This document shows positions 1-9,246 of a stretch of 64,000 nt of DNA, in pieces. Source of the DNA: Ralstonia pickettii DTP0602 (lineage in GTDB: Bacteria > Pseudomonadota > Gammaproteobacteria > Burkholderiales > Burkholderiaceae). The position numbers and the translations under genes were made by a program. Every line of letters begins with the position of its first letter. Position 1 is the stretch's first letter. Under the pieces are notes generated by a model. The model was not told the DNA's origin. It was given only the letters and a program-made list of their open reading frames with translations, and made no database searches. The stretch covers positions 930,001 through 994,000 of the forward strand of contig CP006668.1 in the NCBI GenBank assembly GCA_000471925.1, written 5' to 3'.

Positions 1-861
1 GCCGTCGTAGCGCGTCACCAGCAGCACGTCGTCGGGCACGCACTTGCCCAGGCCTTGCAGGTAGGTCATCGCGCCCACGGCAAACGCATCCACCGGCGCG
101 CACAGTGCATCCAGCTGCGGCATTAGTGCCAGCAATTGCGCGCAGGCATCGGCACCGGCGGCCTCGCCGCGCTCCTCGGGCGCCTTGACGATATGGCAGG
201 GCAGCCCGGCCGCCTGCGTGAACTCGCGATAGGCGCGCTCGGTTTCCACGTACGACTGGCGCGGTGCAGCGCCTATCATCAGGCCGATATGCCGGCGGCC
301 GTGGCCATGCAGGTGCTCCAGCAGCAGGCGGGCGGTCTCGGCCGATTGCAGGTCGACGCAGGGCACCGGCGCATCGGTCAGCGGCTCGCGCCCGATCGAC
401 ACGATGCTGACACCGCGTTCGCGCAGCCGTGCGATATGCGGGTCGCCGGCGATTGGCTCGATCACGATGGCGCCGTCGATATCGAGCGTATCCAGCAATC
501 CGCCCGCGCCCTCCAGCGGCGGCACAAGCACCACGCCCAGCCCACGGCCCATCGCCGCTTCCGCCGCGATCGCCGCCACTTCCATCATGAACCCCAGCCG
601 CGAGGTGCCACCCGCCACCGCGAACGGCATCGACGACAGCAGCGCGATGCAGTTGGCGCGGCCCGACTGCAGCCGCTGTGCGCGCACGCTGGGGCGGTAG
701 CCCAACTCCGCTGCAATGCGCTTGACCCGCGCGCGCGTGGCCGGGTCCAGCACGCCGCGGTCGTTCAGCGCGTGCGAGACCGTGGTCAGCGACACGCCGG
801 CGGCGCGGGCGACGTCATGGATGGTGAGGCGGCGGGGGCGGTCTGGCTTGGAGTCGGGCAT
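1..861 (-). CDS. LacI-family transcriptional regulator, 3' part cut by window edge
   Basis: The frame reads from an ATG at 861 down to base 1 without a stop, so the C-terminus lies outside the window. Residues 12-60 form a LacI-type helix-turn-helix (TIHDVARAAGVSLTTVSHAL, then the hinge region ending ELGYRP). The periplasmic-binding-like effector domain follows and is recognisable in GRRHIGLMIGA and DAFAVGAMTYLQ. Members repress sugar or other catabolic genes and release DNA on binding a small ligand. The regulated genes are not visible here; the target is probably beyond the left edge. The family assignment is firm and the ligand is unknown. Confidence 0.9.
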   Translation of the reverse strand, partial: MPDSKPDRPRRLTIHDVARAAGVSLTTVSHALNDRGVLDPATRARVKRIAAELGYRPSVRAQRLQSGRANCIALLSSMPFAVAGGTSRLGFMMEVAAIAAEAAMGRGLGVVLVPPLEGAGGLLDTLDIDGAIVIEPIAGDPHIARLRERGVSIVSIGREPLTDAPVPCVDLQSAETARLLLEHLHGHGRRHIGLMIGAAPRQSYVETERAYREFTQAAGLPCHIVKAPEERGEAAGADACAQLLALMPQLDALCAPVDAFAVGAMTYLQGLGKCVPDDVLLVTRYDG

Positions 862-915
862 GCCGGGTTTGAGCTAGGGGTCAGGGCGGAGGATACAACA
901 GCGGCTGCGCGCTGG

Positions 916-1160
916 TCAGCGTCGCGCGCCGTTGCCGGCGGGCGCTGACGACAGTTCTTTCCAGTGCTCCCGCGTAAAGGCGTAGAACGTTTCCAGTGCG
1001 GGCGACAGCGAGCGCGCGGCCATGCGCGCGATGCCATAGCGGCCGCAGCGGCGCAGATCGGGCTGCTCGATCCGGCGCCCGCTTGTCGGCGAGATGGTGC
1101 GGCCGCTGCCGCACGGCGAAGCTGGCGAATCCGCGCTGGTCTTCATCGGCGCCTTCGATG
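916..1160 (-). pseudogene. Possible relic of a LysR-type regulator C-terminus
   Basis: Between the LacI and YihY genes there is no intact gene. One reverse frame ends with RMAARSLSPALETFYAFTRE followed by HWKEL, which resembles the last helix of LysR substrate-binding domains (typically SPAARAFIDF). Upstream of it the similarity fades and no helix-turn-helix is present. I read it as a decayed gene end. It could also be chance similarity in GC-rich sequence. Confidence 0.3.
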
Positions 1161-1222
1161 CCGCGGGAGCCGATTCCATTCGCGCCTGCATGGCAGTCTG
1201 CACTGGCCCGAAGCGGCAGGCG

Positions 1223-2128
1223 TCAGGTATGGAACTCGCCAGTGGGGGCATCCGAGGAAGGTGGCCGCTCCCAGCCGCTGCGCTCGAACTCCGCGATCAC
1301 CTGCGCGCCCAGCAACAGCAGCGTCGCCGCGATCTCCAGGCTCAGCAGCACCACGATCGCGGTGGTCAGCGAGCCATAGACCCGCCCCACCTGGGACAGC
1401 GTGGTGAAGTACCACACCAGCACATGGCGCGAGATCTCCCACAGCACCGCGGCCAGCACCGCGCCGCACAGCGCATGCCACAGCGACAGCCGGCCCACCG
1501 GCATCACCATGTAGATCGACGTCAGCATCAGGACCTCGCCCAGGAAGCCAAGCAGGTAGAGCAGGGTGGTCGAAAGCCGGTCGAGCGACCAGTCATGGCC
1601 CATCACTTCCACATGCCGTTCGCCAATGGCGATCAGTCCACCCGATACCAGCGTCACCAGCAGCAGCCCCACGCTCAGCACCGCGATATAGCAGTAGGGC
1701 AGCACCGCCGAGACCAGGAAATGCCGGCGTCGGATCGCCACGCGATGGACGAAGATCACCGACATGGCGTTCTCCAGCACCGTGAACGCCAGGGAGCTGA
1801 AGAACAGCATCGTGCCGAGCAGCACCCAGCCCACCGTGGCGCGGTTGCGCAGGAACGCCGCAAGTTCAGGCACCAGCGCCTTGGACTGACCCGGCACTAC
1901 CCACTCCAGGTAGCGCGCCAGCGTCGACAGCAGCAGTCGAGGGTCGATCACATGCGACAGCGCGATCACCATCAAGATCAGCAAGGGCACGATCGACAGC
2001 AGCGCGTAGTAGGCCACTGCGCCGGCCAGCAGCAGGCCCTGGTTAGCACGGAACTGCACCAGCGTGCGCCACACGAAGCGCCCCGGATGACGGAGCAGGT
2101 CGCGGACGCGGGCGTCGAGAAGCTGCAT
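1223..2128 (-). CDS. YihY/UPF0761 family inner-membrane protein
   Basis: A polytopic membrane protein of 301 residues. The family hallmark AGAVAYYALLSIVPLLIL lies near the N-terminus and about six hydrophobic segments follow; the C-terminal tail is charged. The family was once misnamed ribonuclease BN and is also called BrkB-like; its biochemical role is not settled. I chose the ATG at 2128; an in-frame GTG at 2137 would add three residues. The gene stands alone, with no operon partner on its strand. Family membership is clear; function is not. Confidence 0.88.
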   Translation of the reverse strand: MQLLDARVRDLLRHPGRFVWRTLVQFRANQGLLLAGAVAYYALLSIVPLLILMVIALSHVIDPRLLLSTLARYLEWVVPGQSKALVPELAAFLRNRATVGWVLLGTMLFFSSLAFTVLENAMSVIFVHRVAIRRRHFLVSAVLPYCYIAVLSVGLLLVTLVSGGLIAIGERHVEVMGHDWSLDRLSTTLLYLLGFLGEVLMLTSIYMVMPVGRLSLWHALCGAVLAAVLWEISRHVLVWYFTTLSQVGRVYGSLTTAIVVLLSLEIAATLLLLGAQVIAEFERSGWERPPSSDAPTGEFHT

Positions 2129-2237
2129 GGCGGACACCGGAGAGGGCAGGTGCCGACATTATGCGTCGGCGGGCGCCCATGTGTCCGGCCTGTGGTGCCG
2201 GCAGCGCCCGCGCCGCGGCGGTTCCCACCGCGTGAAG

Positions 2238-2426
2238 TCAGACCTTGATGTCGATGGTCTGGCCCAGGTGCGGCGGGTTGCTGGCCGCAACCGGCTGGGG
2301 CATGGCCTGCAGCAGTGCAGCCACGCCCTGTGCCTGCATGTCCAGCGACTTGCGCAGCATCAGCAGGGCCACCGGATCGGCGCCCGGATCGCCCGCCAGG
2401 CCGGCGGTGACGTTGGAAATTTCCAT
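2238..2426 (-). CDS. YjfB-like putative motility protein, 62 aa
   Basis: A small protein that starts MEISNVTAGLAGDP and contains LLMLRKSLDMQAQGVAALLQ and ends HLGQTIDIKV. This matches the short YjfB/putative motility family, which has a conserved LLKKALD..A...LL core and a terminal LG..ID.(R/K)(V/A) motif. A GAGGAA ribosome-binding site precedes the ATG. The family is often found in flagellated bacteria; the function is unknown. It is monocistronic here. Confidence 0.72.
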   Translation of the reverse strand: MEISNVTAGLAGDPGADPVALLMLRKSLDMQAQGVAALLQAMPQPVAASNPPHLGQTIDIKV

Positions 2427-2716
2427 GAAGGGGGTTCCTCGTTGAAGGTTGGGAAAGACACGGCGGGAGCGCCGCCGGCCGGCGGTCGGGACGGAGCCGC
2501 CGCCAGTTCCCAATGACGGCCACGGCCGCCCAACCTTGAGCGCCGCGGGCGCGGAGGACATTCCAACGGGTTATGGCGCCATGCCGAATACGTCATTGTG
2601 GTCATGCCTTGCCTCCGTCAATATGGCGCCCGCAGCCTGTATCACCCAGGCCTGCAACCAGGCAAACAGCGGCGCCGGACCATGCGTGCGGACGCCGCAA
2701 CAAGACAGGAGACAGC

Positions 2717-4057
2717 ATGCGAGCGCATTCGCCATCGCGCAGGACGGGGTTCGGGCTGGGTCGGGCATGGCTGGCCGCGGTGCTGCTGGCGGTGCCGGCG
2801 GGCGTGTCGCTGGCGCAGGACGCCGCGGCCGGGGAGGGCATCATGCAGGGCTTTCCGCCGCCATCCGACAAGCAGGTCAGCCGCGGCAACGGCCTGCGCC
2901 CGCCTTTCATGCGCTGGGCGCTGAGCCACGCGCGCGAGATGTCTCCGACGGCGGGCATCCGGCATGCCAGCCAGCCAACGGCGCTGGCGGGACAGCAGGG
3001 CACCGAACTGGACGGCGCCACGTTCGCCGTAGCGGGTAACACGGTCCGGCTGGCCGACTACCTGCGCGATACCCATACCGACGGCTTTATCGTGCTGCAC
3101 CGGGGGCGGATCGTGTATGAGCGCTACCTGGCAGGCTTTGGCCCGTACCAGCCGCATATCTGGGCCTCGATGACCAAGTCGGTGACCGGGCTGCTGGCCG
3201 CGATGCTGATCGAGGAGGGCAAGCTCGACCCGCAGGCGCGGCTGGCGCAGTATGTGCCGGAGCTGGCGGACAACCCGTTCGGCGAGGCCACGGTACAGCA
3301 GAACCTGGACATGGAGGTGCCGGTGGGCTATCCGGAAGCACTGCCGCCGGACCTGGGCCTGTTCGGCGCAGTGGGCATCGTGCCGCGCAAGGCGGATGCG
3401 CCGGACAACATCTATGACTTCCTCAAGGTCGTGCACGCGACCAGCGGCACCGGCGACGGCGGGGTCTGGTACTACCAGAACGGCTCGCCCGAAGCGGTGG
3501 CCTGGGCCATGCGCCGCATCACCGGCAAGAGCTGGGCGCAACTGGTCACCGACCGGCTGTGGTCGCGTTTTGCCGAGGATGACGCCTATACCAGCGTGGA
3601 TCGCCAGGGCACGGAGATGGCCAGCGGCGGGCTGAATTCCACGCTGCGTGACGCCGCGCGCTTTGCCGAGGCGGTGCGCAGGGCGGCGGCGGGCGATGCC
3701 TCGGGCGGGATCTCGCCCGGCGCCGTGCGCATCGCGCTGCAGCCGGCCGGCAACCAGGCCCGCGTTGCGCGAGGCAATACCGCGCCGGGCCGCGATGGCT
3801 ATGGCTATCGCAACTACTGGTTCCAGCGCAACGACGGCGACGGCAGCATCGAGGCCAGCGGGCGCTTCGGCCAAAAGATCTACATCAATCCGGCCAAGGC
3901 GCTGACGGTAGTGAAATTCTCCGCTAGCCCGGACAGCGCCGCGCGCGCGACCAGCGCCGCCGGCGTGCGCAAGCGCGACGATCCGTCGCGCGCGCTGGAG
4001 TCAGCCGAAGCCATGGTGGCCGCGGCACTGGCAATCCACCGCGCGGTCAGCCGCTGA
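2717..4057 (+). CDS. Secreted serine hydrolase of the beta-lactamase / NylB-like family
   Basis: A protein of 446 residues starting at an ATG preceded by AGGAGAC. The N-terminus has a basic stretch, a hydrophobic core and a likely signal-peptidase site after ...GVSLAQ, so it is probably exported. The SxxK motif is S151-M-T-K154 and a Tyr-x-Asn motif is seen at Y253-Q-N255, the layout of class C beta-lactamases, DD-peptidases and 6-aminohexanoate-dimer hydrolases. GRFGQKIYINP near residue 390 matches the third box of NylB-like enzymes. The substrate cannot be told: esters, amides or cyclic oligomers are possible. Immediate neighbours are unrelated. Confidence 0.85.
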   Translation: MRAHSPSRRTGFGLGRAWLAAVLLAVPAGVSLAQDAAAGEGIMQGFPPPSDKQVSRGNGLRPPFMRWALSHAREMSPTAGIRHASQPTALAGQQGTELDGATFAVAGNTVRLADYLRDTHTDGFIVLHRGRIVYERYLAGFGPYQPHIWASMTKSVTGLLAAMLIEEGKLDPQARLAQYVPELADNPFGEATVQQNLDMEVPVGYPEALPPDLGLFGAVGIVPRKADAPDNIYDFLKVVHATSGTGDGGVWYYQNGSPEAVAWAMRRITGKSWAQLVTDRLWSRFAEDDAYTSVDRQGTEMASGGLNSTLRDAARFAEAVRRAAAGDASGGISPGAVRIALQPAGNQARVARGNTAPGRDGYGYRNYWFQRNDGDGSIEASGRFGQKIYINPAKALTVVKFSASPDSAARATSAAGVRKRDDPSRALESAEAMVAAALAIHRAVSR

Positions 4058-4125
4058 GCCGGCCGGCAGCGCCGGCATTCCCTTCGCGATTTCTCTCGCT
4101 TCCGCATGACCGCTGGTTCGCACCG

Positions 4126-4269
4126 ATGTCTACCATGACCATGGCCTACGTGCAGCACGCCGGCATCAATTTCGACACTTCAGCCGTCAGCCTCGCCAAC
4201 GGGTATTTCCTCGGCAGCGGCCATCGCAGCATGACGGCGGTAGCCGTCGGCATCCGCCACCGCTTCTGA
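4126..4269 (+). pseudogene. C-terminal fragment of a Gram-negative porin
   Basis: The 47 codons up to the TGA at 4267 encode the last beta-strands of a betaproteobacterial porin: MTMAYVQHAGINF, then TAVAVGIRHRF with the terminal Phe needed for BAM recognition. The intact porin at 49183-50205 ends the same way (GLGIRHRF). No signal peptide or earlier strands precede the fragment, so the gene has lost its body. It sits against the 3' end of the gentisate-operon regulator. Confidence 0.7.
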
Positions 4270-4278
4270 GCACCGCGT

Positions 4279-5217
4279 CTACGCCGGAAACTCGGCCGGG
4301 GTTTGCTGCGCCCCGGCCGCCCGCCGCAAGCACTCCAGCATCGCCACCACCGCCGCGCGCGACAACCCGTCCTCGCGCCAGTACATCGACACCGAGCCAA
4401 AGCCCGCCAGCCGCAGCGGCACGATGCGCAGCGCGCCCATTTCCTCCAGCCGGCGCGCGGTGCGGTGCGAAGCCAGGCCGATCATGTCGCTGTTGTTGAA
4501 CAGCGTGAGATTCAGGACGGTGGAATTGCTTTCCACGCAGTCGGCGGGCAGCGCGCGTTCGGCGCTGACCAGCGCACCTTCCAGCGCATTGCGGATCGGC
4601 GTACCGCGCGGCCATACCACCCAGCGGTAGCGGTACAGGTCGTCCCAGCCAATGCGCCCACCCTGCAGCAGCGGATGGCGCGGCCGCGCGACAAAGTGGA
4701 TCGGCTCCATGTAGAGCGATTCCGTGCGCATATGCGCGCCCTGCAACTCTGGAGCGGAGCGACCCACCACGATATCGAGTTCGCTGCGCGCCAGCTGGTT
4801 CATCAGCCGGTCCATGGTGGTTTCCACCAGCCGCATGCTGGCGCGCGGCATCTGCTGCAGCAGTTGCAGGGCAGCCAACGGCACCGTATCGGCCGCCGAG
4901 GCCCCGGATGTGCCCACCACCACCAGCCCGCTGCCGCCATCGCGCATGGCCTGCAGATCGTCGCGTGCGGAATCGAGCTGCGCCTCGATCCGGCGCGCGT
5001 GCTCGATCAGCGACTCCCCGTAGGGCGTGGGCCGCAGCCCGCGCGCCTGGCGTTCGAACAGCGGCAGCCCGATATCGTCCTCCAGGTCCTTCAGCCATTT
5101 GGAAAGGCCCGGCTGGGTCGTATTCAGCATGGCCGCCGACTGGCTCATGTTGCCGGTCTCGGCCAGGCTCAGCAGCATCTGCAGGTTGCGCAGCCGCAAT
5201 CTCTGGGTCCAGTCCAT
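4279..5217 (-). CDS. LysR-type regulator of the adjacent gentisate operon
   Basis: A protein of 312 residues with an N-terminal winged helix-turn-helix (residues 10-65, TGNMSQSAAMLNTTQPGLSK) and a LysR substrate-binding domain. The closest subgroup by sequence feel is GbpR/CbrB-like (LRLRNLQMLLSLAETGN). It is transcribed away from the dioxygenase gene, with 153 bp between the two start codons, the classic layout of a LysR activator and its target operon. It is therefore likely to respond to 3-hydroxybenzoate or gentisate; that ligand is inferred from position only. Confidence 0.9.
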   Translation of the reverse strand: MDWTQRLRLRNLQMLLSLAETGNMSQSAAMLNTTQPGLSKWLKDLEDDIGLPLFERQARGLRPTPYGESLIEHARRIEAQLDSARDDLQAMRDGGSGLVVVGTSGASAADTVPLAALQLLQQMPRASMRLVETTMDRLMNQLARSELDIVVGRSAPELQGAHMRTESLYMEPIHFVARPRHPLLQGGRIGWDDLYRYRWVVWPRGTPIRNALEGALVSAERALPADCVESNSTVLNLTLFNNSDMIGLASHRTARRLEEMGALRIVPLRLAGFGSVSMYWREDGLSRAAVVAMLECLRRAAGAQQTPAEFPA

Positions 5218-5245
5218 GGGGCTACCTATATAAAAAATCGTATCG

Positions 5246-5275
5246 ATAAGATGAAAAGTTCATTTCAAATCTTAT
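5246..5275. promoter_or_regulatory. Candidate LysR operator in the gentisate divergent promoter
   Basis: ATAAGAT at 5246-5252 and ATCTTAT at 5269-5275 form a perfect inverted repeat with 16 nt between. Nested inside is ATGAA-AAG-TTCAT (5251-5263). This AT-rich block lies in the intergenic region between the LysR gene and the dioxygenase gene, where a LysR activator would bind. Confidence 0.5.
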
Positions 5276-5370
5276 AGGGCCGGGCGTATAACGACAACAA
5301 CACGGTGCGAGCGATGACGACGCACCCACAAGAGCGCTCCCAAAGCCCTGCACAAAGTTACGGAGACAGC

Positions 5371-6417
5371 ATGTCCGAGCACACCCCTGATCCGGCCCGC
5401 GTGGCCTATTACGAACACATCGGCCGCAGCCACATGACCCCGTTGTGGGAGTCGCTGCACGCGCTGGTGCCGCCGCAACCGCGGCCGCAGATCGTTCCCG
5501 CCATCTGGAAGTACGCGCAGATCCGCCCGCTGGTGATGCAGGCGGGCAGCGTCATCAGCGCCGAGGAAGCTGTACGCCGCGTGCTGGTGCTGGAGAACCC
5601 TGGCATCCCCGGCAAGTCGAGCATCACCTCCACGCTCTACGCCGGCCTGCAACTGATCCTGCCGGGCGAGGTGGCGCCCAGCCACCGCCATACCCAGTCG
5701 GCGTTGCGCTTTATCGTCGAAGGCAAAGGCGCCTGGACCGCCGTGAACGGTGAGCGCACCACCATGCATCCCGGCGACTTCATCATCACGCCGTCGTGGA
5801 CCTGGCATGACCATGGCAACCCGGCCGTCGAGGACGGTGGCGAGCCGGTGGTATGGCTGGACGGGCTGGATATCCCGCTGGTGCAGCAGTTCGATGCCGG
5901 GTTTGCCGAGAACTACCCGGAAGCCCAGCAGCCCGTGACCCGCGCCGAGGGCGACAGCTTTGCCCGCTTCGGGCACAACATGGTGCCGGTGCGGCACCGC
6001 GTGACCGATCCCACGTCGCCGATCTTCAGCTACCCGTACGAGCGCTCGCGCGTGGCGCTGGACCAGCTCTACCGCAACGGCGAGCTGGATGCGTGGGACG
6101 GTGTCAAGCTGCGCTATATCAACCCGGCCACCGGTGGCTGGCCGATGCCCACCATCGCCACCTTCATGCAGTACCTGCCCGCGGGCTTCCAGGGCAAGAC
6201 CTACCGCAGCACCGATGCCACCGTGTACTGCGTGGTGGAAGGGCGCGGCACGGTCCGCATTGGCGACGCGCAGTTCCAGTTCGAGCCGCGCGATGTTTTC
6301 GTCGCCCCGTCGTGGGCGCCGGTGCAGCTGGGGGCGCTGGAAGACGCGGTGCTGTTCAGCTATTCCGACCGGCCCGTGCTGTCCGCGATGAACCTGCTGC
6401 GCGAAGCGCGCACCTGA
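5371..6417 (+). CDS. gtdA: Gentisate 1,2-dioxygenase
   Basis: A bicupin enzyme of 348 residues that opens the ring of gentisate with O2 to give maleylpyruvate. The first cupin carries the iron-site pattern H105-R-H107 ([16 protein letters not shown]) with a later histidine in the TWHDHG segment (H146/H148). The second cupin (from about residue 245) has the fold signature [17 protein letters not shown]. The start follows a GGAGA site; an upstream in-frame extension lacks one. It is the first gene of a plus-strand operon encoding the next two steps and the gentisate-forming hydroxylase. The synonym in the nag pathway is nagI. Confidence 0.93.
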   Translation: MSEHTPDPARVAYYEHIGRSHMTPLWESLHALVPPQPRPQIVPAIWKYAQIRPLVMQAGSVISAEEAVRRVLVLENPGIPGKSSITSTLYAGLQLILPGEVAPSHRHTQSALRFIVEGKGAWTAVNGERTTMHPGDFIITPSWTWHDHGNPAVEDGGEPVVWLDGLDIPLVQQFDAGFAENYPEAQQPVTRAEGDSFARFGHNMVPVRHRVTDPTSPIFSYPYERSRVALDQLYRNGELDAWDGVKLRYINPATGGWPMPTIATFMQYLPAGFQGKTYRSTDATVYCVVEGRGTVRIGDAQFQFEPRDVFVAPSWAPVQLGALEDAVLFSYSDRPVLSAMNLLREART

Positions 6418-6513
6418 GCATCCCGCAACCCTGGTCCGATCTGCCCCGGGCGGTGCCTGCGCGCACCGCCGGAGGCCTCCCGCATACCTGACGATTTCCG
6501 GAAACTCCGAACC

Positions 6514-7212
6514 ATGTCCTACGTCTTCACGCCCTCCGCCATCGTTTCCATTCCCGTTGCCGGCAGCGACGACCAGTTCGCCGTGCGCCGCGTCTACTGC
6601 GTGGGCCGCAACTACGCCGCCCATGCCCGCGAGATGGGTTTCGATCCCGACCGCGAGCCGCCGTTCTTCTTCTGCAAGCCGGCCGACGCGATCGTCCCGG
6701 TGCAGGCCGGCACCACGCTGGACCTGCCGTATCCGGCGCAGACGCAGAACTACCACTACGAGGCCGAGCTGGTGGCAGTCATCGGCAAGGCCGGTTCGGA
6801 TATCCCCGTCGAACAGGCACTCGAACACGTCTGGGGCTATGCCGTCGGCCTCGATATGACCCGCCGCGACCTGCAGATGAAGATGCGCGAAATGGGCCGC
6901 CCCTGGGAAATCGGCAAGGCCTTCGATGCCTCGGCGCCGGTCGCCCCGATCCACCGCGCCAGCGAGATCGGCCACCCGCAACAGGCCGGCATCTGGCTGA
7001 CCGTCAATGGCGAGACCAAACAACGCAGCGACGTGTCGCACCTGATCTGGTCGGTGGCGGAGACGGTGGCCTACCTGTCACAGTTCTTCCGCCTGGAGCC
7101 GGGCGATGTGATCTTCACCGGCACGCCGGAAGGCGTGGGCGCGGTCAAGGCCGGCGAGACCATGGTCACGGGCGTCGATGGCCTCGGCGAGTTGACCGTG
7201 CGCGTAGTCTGA
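6514..7212 (+). CDS. nagK: Fumarylpyruvate hydrolase (FAH family)
   Basis: A 232-residue fumarylacetoacetate-hydrolase-fold protein. The core signatures CVGRNYAAHA, YHYEAELVAVIGK (metal-binding Glu residues) and GDVIFTGTPEGVG are all present. In the gentisate pathway this enzyme splits fumarylpyruvate into fumarate and pyruvate, which enter central metabolism. It lies 96 bp after the dioxygenase gene, and the isomerase that makes its substrate is encoded next. A general FAH-family hydrolase is the alternative, but the operon makes the specific call likely. Confidence 0.9.
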   Translation: MSYVFTPSAIVSIPVAGSDDQFAVRRVYCVGRNYAAHAREMGFDPDREPPFFFCKPADAIVPVQAGTTLDLPYPAQTQNYHYEAELVAVIGKAGSDIPVEQALEHVWGYAVGLDMTRRDLQMKMREMGRPWEIGKAFDASAPVAPIHRASEIGHPQQAGIWLTVNGETKQRSDVSHLIWSVAETVAYLSQFFRLEPGDVIFTGTPEGVGAVKAGETMVTGVDGLGELTVRVV

Positions 7213-7248
7213 ACCCGCGTGAATTGCAGCACACAGGCATTACCGATC

Positions 7249-7890
7249 ATGCAGCTCTATAGTTTCTTCAACAGCTCGACGTCCTACCGGGTGCGCATCG
7301 CGCTGGCCCTCAAAGGCCTGCCGTACGACTACCTGCCGGTCAATATCCGCACCGGCCAGCACCACGAGCCGGAGTATGTCGACGGCATTAACCCGTCCGC
7401 GTCCGTGCCCGCGCTGGTGGATGGCAGTTTTACGCTCGGGCAGTCGTTCGCGATCATCGACTACCTGGACGCCCGCCATCCCGAGCCGCGCCTGCTCCCG
7501 CAAGACCCGGTACAGCGTGCGCGGGTGCTGGAACTGGCCACGCTGATCGGGTGCGATATCCACCCCGTCAACAACCTGCGCGTGCTGCGCTACCTGCAGG
7601 ATGTGCTGAAGGTCACGCCCGAGCAGAAGGACGCCTGGTACCGCCACTGGATCGATGAAGGCATGGCCGGCGTGGAGCGCCTGCTGGCGCTGCACGGGCA
7701 TGGCAGGTGGTGCTTCGGTGATGCGCCCACGCTGGCCGACGTCACGCTGGTGCCGCAGGTAGCCAATGCGCTGCGCATGGGCTGCGACCTCGGTCGCTAC
7801 GAGCGCGCGATGGCGGTCTACGCCCACGCCAGCGCCCATCCCGCCTTTGCCCAGGCGGCGCCTGGACGCCAGCCTGACTACACCGCCTGA
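7249..7890 (+). CDS. nagL: Maleylpyruvate isomerase, zeta-class GST type
   Basis: A 213-residue zeta-class glutathione S-transferase. The N-terminal thioredoxin-like domain has the family motif SSTSYRVRIALALKG, with the catalytic serine and the arginine that holds glutathione. The C-terminal helical domain includes CDIHPVNNLRVLRYL, typical of maleylacetoacetate/maleylpyruvate isomerases. It converts maleylpyruvate to fumarylpyruvate using glutathione. I used the ATG at 7249; an in-frame GTG at 7219 gives an N-terminus unlike the family. The operon context favours maleylpyruvate over maleylacetoacetate. Confidence 0.9.
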   Translation: MQLYSFFNSSTSYRVRIALALKGLPYDYLPVNIRTGQHHEPEYVDGINPSASVPALVDGSFTLGQSFAIIDYLDARHPEPRLLPQDPVQRARVLELATLIGCDIHPVNNLRVLRYLQDVLKVTPEQKDAWYRHWIDEGMAGVERLLALHGHGRWCFGDAPTLADVTLVPQVANALRMGCDLGRYERAMAVYAHASAHPAFAQAAPGRQPDYTA

Positions 7891-7917
7891 CGCATCGCGC
7901 AGGCCAGGAGACAAGAC

Positions 7918-9132
7918 ATGAGCAGTACCAACAACGCGACCGGCAAGGTCCTCATCATCGGCGGCGGCATCGGCGGCCTGGCCGCGGCGCTGGCGCTCGC
8001 ACGCCAGGGCATCCGCATCGAACTGCTGGAGCAGGCCGAACAGATCGGCGAGATCGGCGCCGGCATCCAGCTCGCCGCCAACGCCTTTGCCGCGCTCGAT
8101 GCGCTCGGCGTGGGCGAGGCCGCACGCAGCCGCGCGGTCTTTACCGACTACCTCAGCCTGCGCGATGCCATCGACACCAGCGAGATCGCCCGCGTCGACG
8201 TGGGGCAGGCCTACCGCGAGCGTTTCGGCAATCCGTATGCGGTGATCCATCGCGCCGATATCCACCTGTCGATCCTGGAGGCGGTGCAGGACCACCCGCT
8301 GATCACCTTCCGCACCAGCACGCGCGTCGAGCAGCTGCTGCAGGACGACAAGGGCGTGACCGTGATCGACCAGCACGGCGAGCACCACCGTGGCGATGCG
8401 GTGATCGGCTGCGACGGCGTCAAGTCCGCCATCCGCCAGGCGCTGATCGGCGATGAGCCCCGCGTCACCGGCCATGTGGTTTACCGCGCCGTGGTCGACG
8501 TCGCCAACATGCCGCAGGACCTGCAGGTCAACGCACCGGTGGTATGGGCCGGCCCGCACTGCCACCTGGTCCACTACCCGCTGCGCGGCGGCCAGCAGTA
8601 CAACCTGGTGGTGACCTTCCACAGCCGCGAACAGGAAACCTGGGGCGTGCGCGACGGCAGCAAGGCAGAAGTGCTGTCGTACTTCGAAGGCATCCACCCG
8701 CTGCCGCACCAGATGCTGGACCGCCCGACCTCCTGGAAGCGCTGGGCCACCGCCGACCGCGACCCCGTGGAGCGCTGGAGCTTCGGCCGCGCCACCATCC
8801 TGGGCGACGCCGCGCACCCGATGACGCAGTACGTGGCGCAGGGCGCCTGCCAGGCACTGGAAGATGCGGTCACGCTGGGCGAAGCGGTGAAGGCGGCGGG
8901 CGGTGATTTCGAAGCGGCGTTCAAGCTTTACGAGCAGGCACGCATCCCGCGCACCGCACGCGTGCTGTACGCCGCGCGCGACATGGGCCGGGTCTATCAC
9001 GCCAAGGGCGTCGACCGCCTGGTGCGCAACAGCCTGTGGACCGGCCGCACGCAGGCCCAGTTCTACGACGCGCTGCAGTGGCTGCACGGCTGGCGCGCCG
9101 AGAAGTGCCTCAGTCAGACGCCGTGGCTCTAG
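7918..9132 (+). CDS. 3-hydroxybenzoate 6-monooxygenase (FAD-dependent)
   Basis: A 404-residue class A flavoprotein hydroxylase. It has the FAD-binding GGGIGGLAAALALARQG near the N-terminus, the NAD(P)H/FAD motif CDGVKSAIR around residue 165, and the C-terminal FAD signature GDAAHPMTQYVAQGACQALE. Placed with a gentisate dioxygenase it should hydroxylate 3-hydroxybenzoate at the para position to give gentisate using NADH and O2, as in the NagX/MhbM/XlnD group. Salicylate 5-hydroxylation is less likely because that enzyme is usually multi-component. The gene starts 27 bp after the isomerase stop. Confidence 0.88.
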   Translation: MSSTNNATGKVLIIGGGIGGLAAALALARQGIRIELLEQAEQIGEIGAGIQLAANAFAALDALGVGEAARSRAVFTDYLSLRDAIDTSEIARVDVGQAYRERFGNPYAVIHRADIHLSILEAVQDHPLITFRTSTRVEQLLQDDKGVTVIDQHGEHHRGDAVIGCDGVKSAIRQALIGDEPRVTGHVVYRAVVDVANMPQDLQVNAPVVWAGPHCHLVHYPLRGGQQYNLVVTFHSREQETWGVRDGSKAEVLSYFEGIHPLPHQMLDRPTSWKRWATADRDPVERWSFGRATILGDAAHPMTQYVAQGACQALEDAVTLGEAVKAAGGDFEAAFKLYEQARIPRTARVLYAARDMGRVYHAKGVDRLVRNSLWTGRTQAQFYDALQWLHGWRAEKCLSQTPWL

Positions 9133-9246
9133 TCCGCTGACGGCGGGTTTCTTTTCTCTCACCGTAAATCCCGATAGCGAACCGGCGGCCTATGGAGCCG
9201 CCGGCCGTGACTCGCCCCTAATCCCTGGCAACAAGGAGGAGACACC

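Noticed and set aside
5272..7041. A 589-codon minus-strand frame opposite the gentisate dioxygenase and hydrolase genes
   Set aside because: Shadow frame caused by high GC; no motif and conflicts with clear genes.
7240..9162. A 640-codon minus-strand frame through the isomerase and hydroxylase genes
   Set aside because: Antisense shadow of two well-identified enzymes; composition is unlike a protein.
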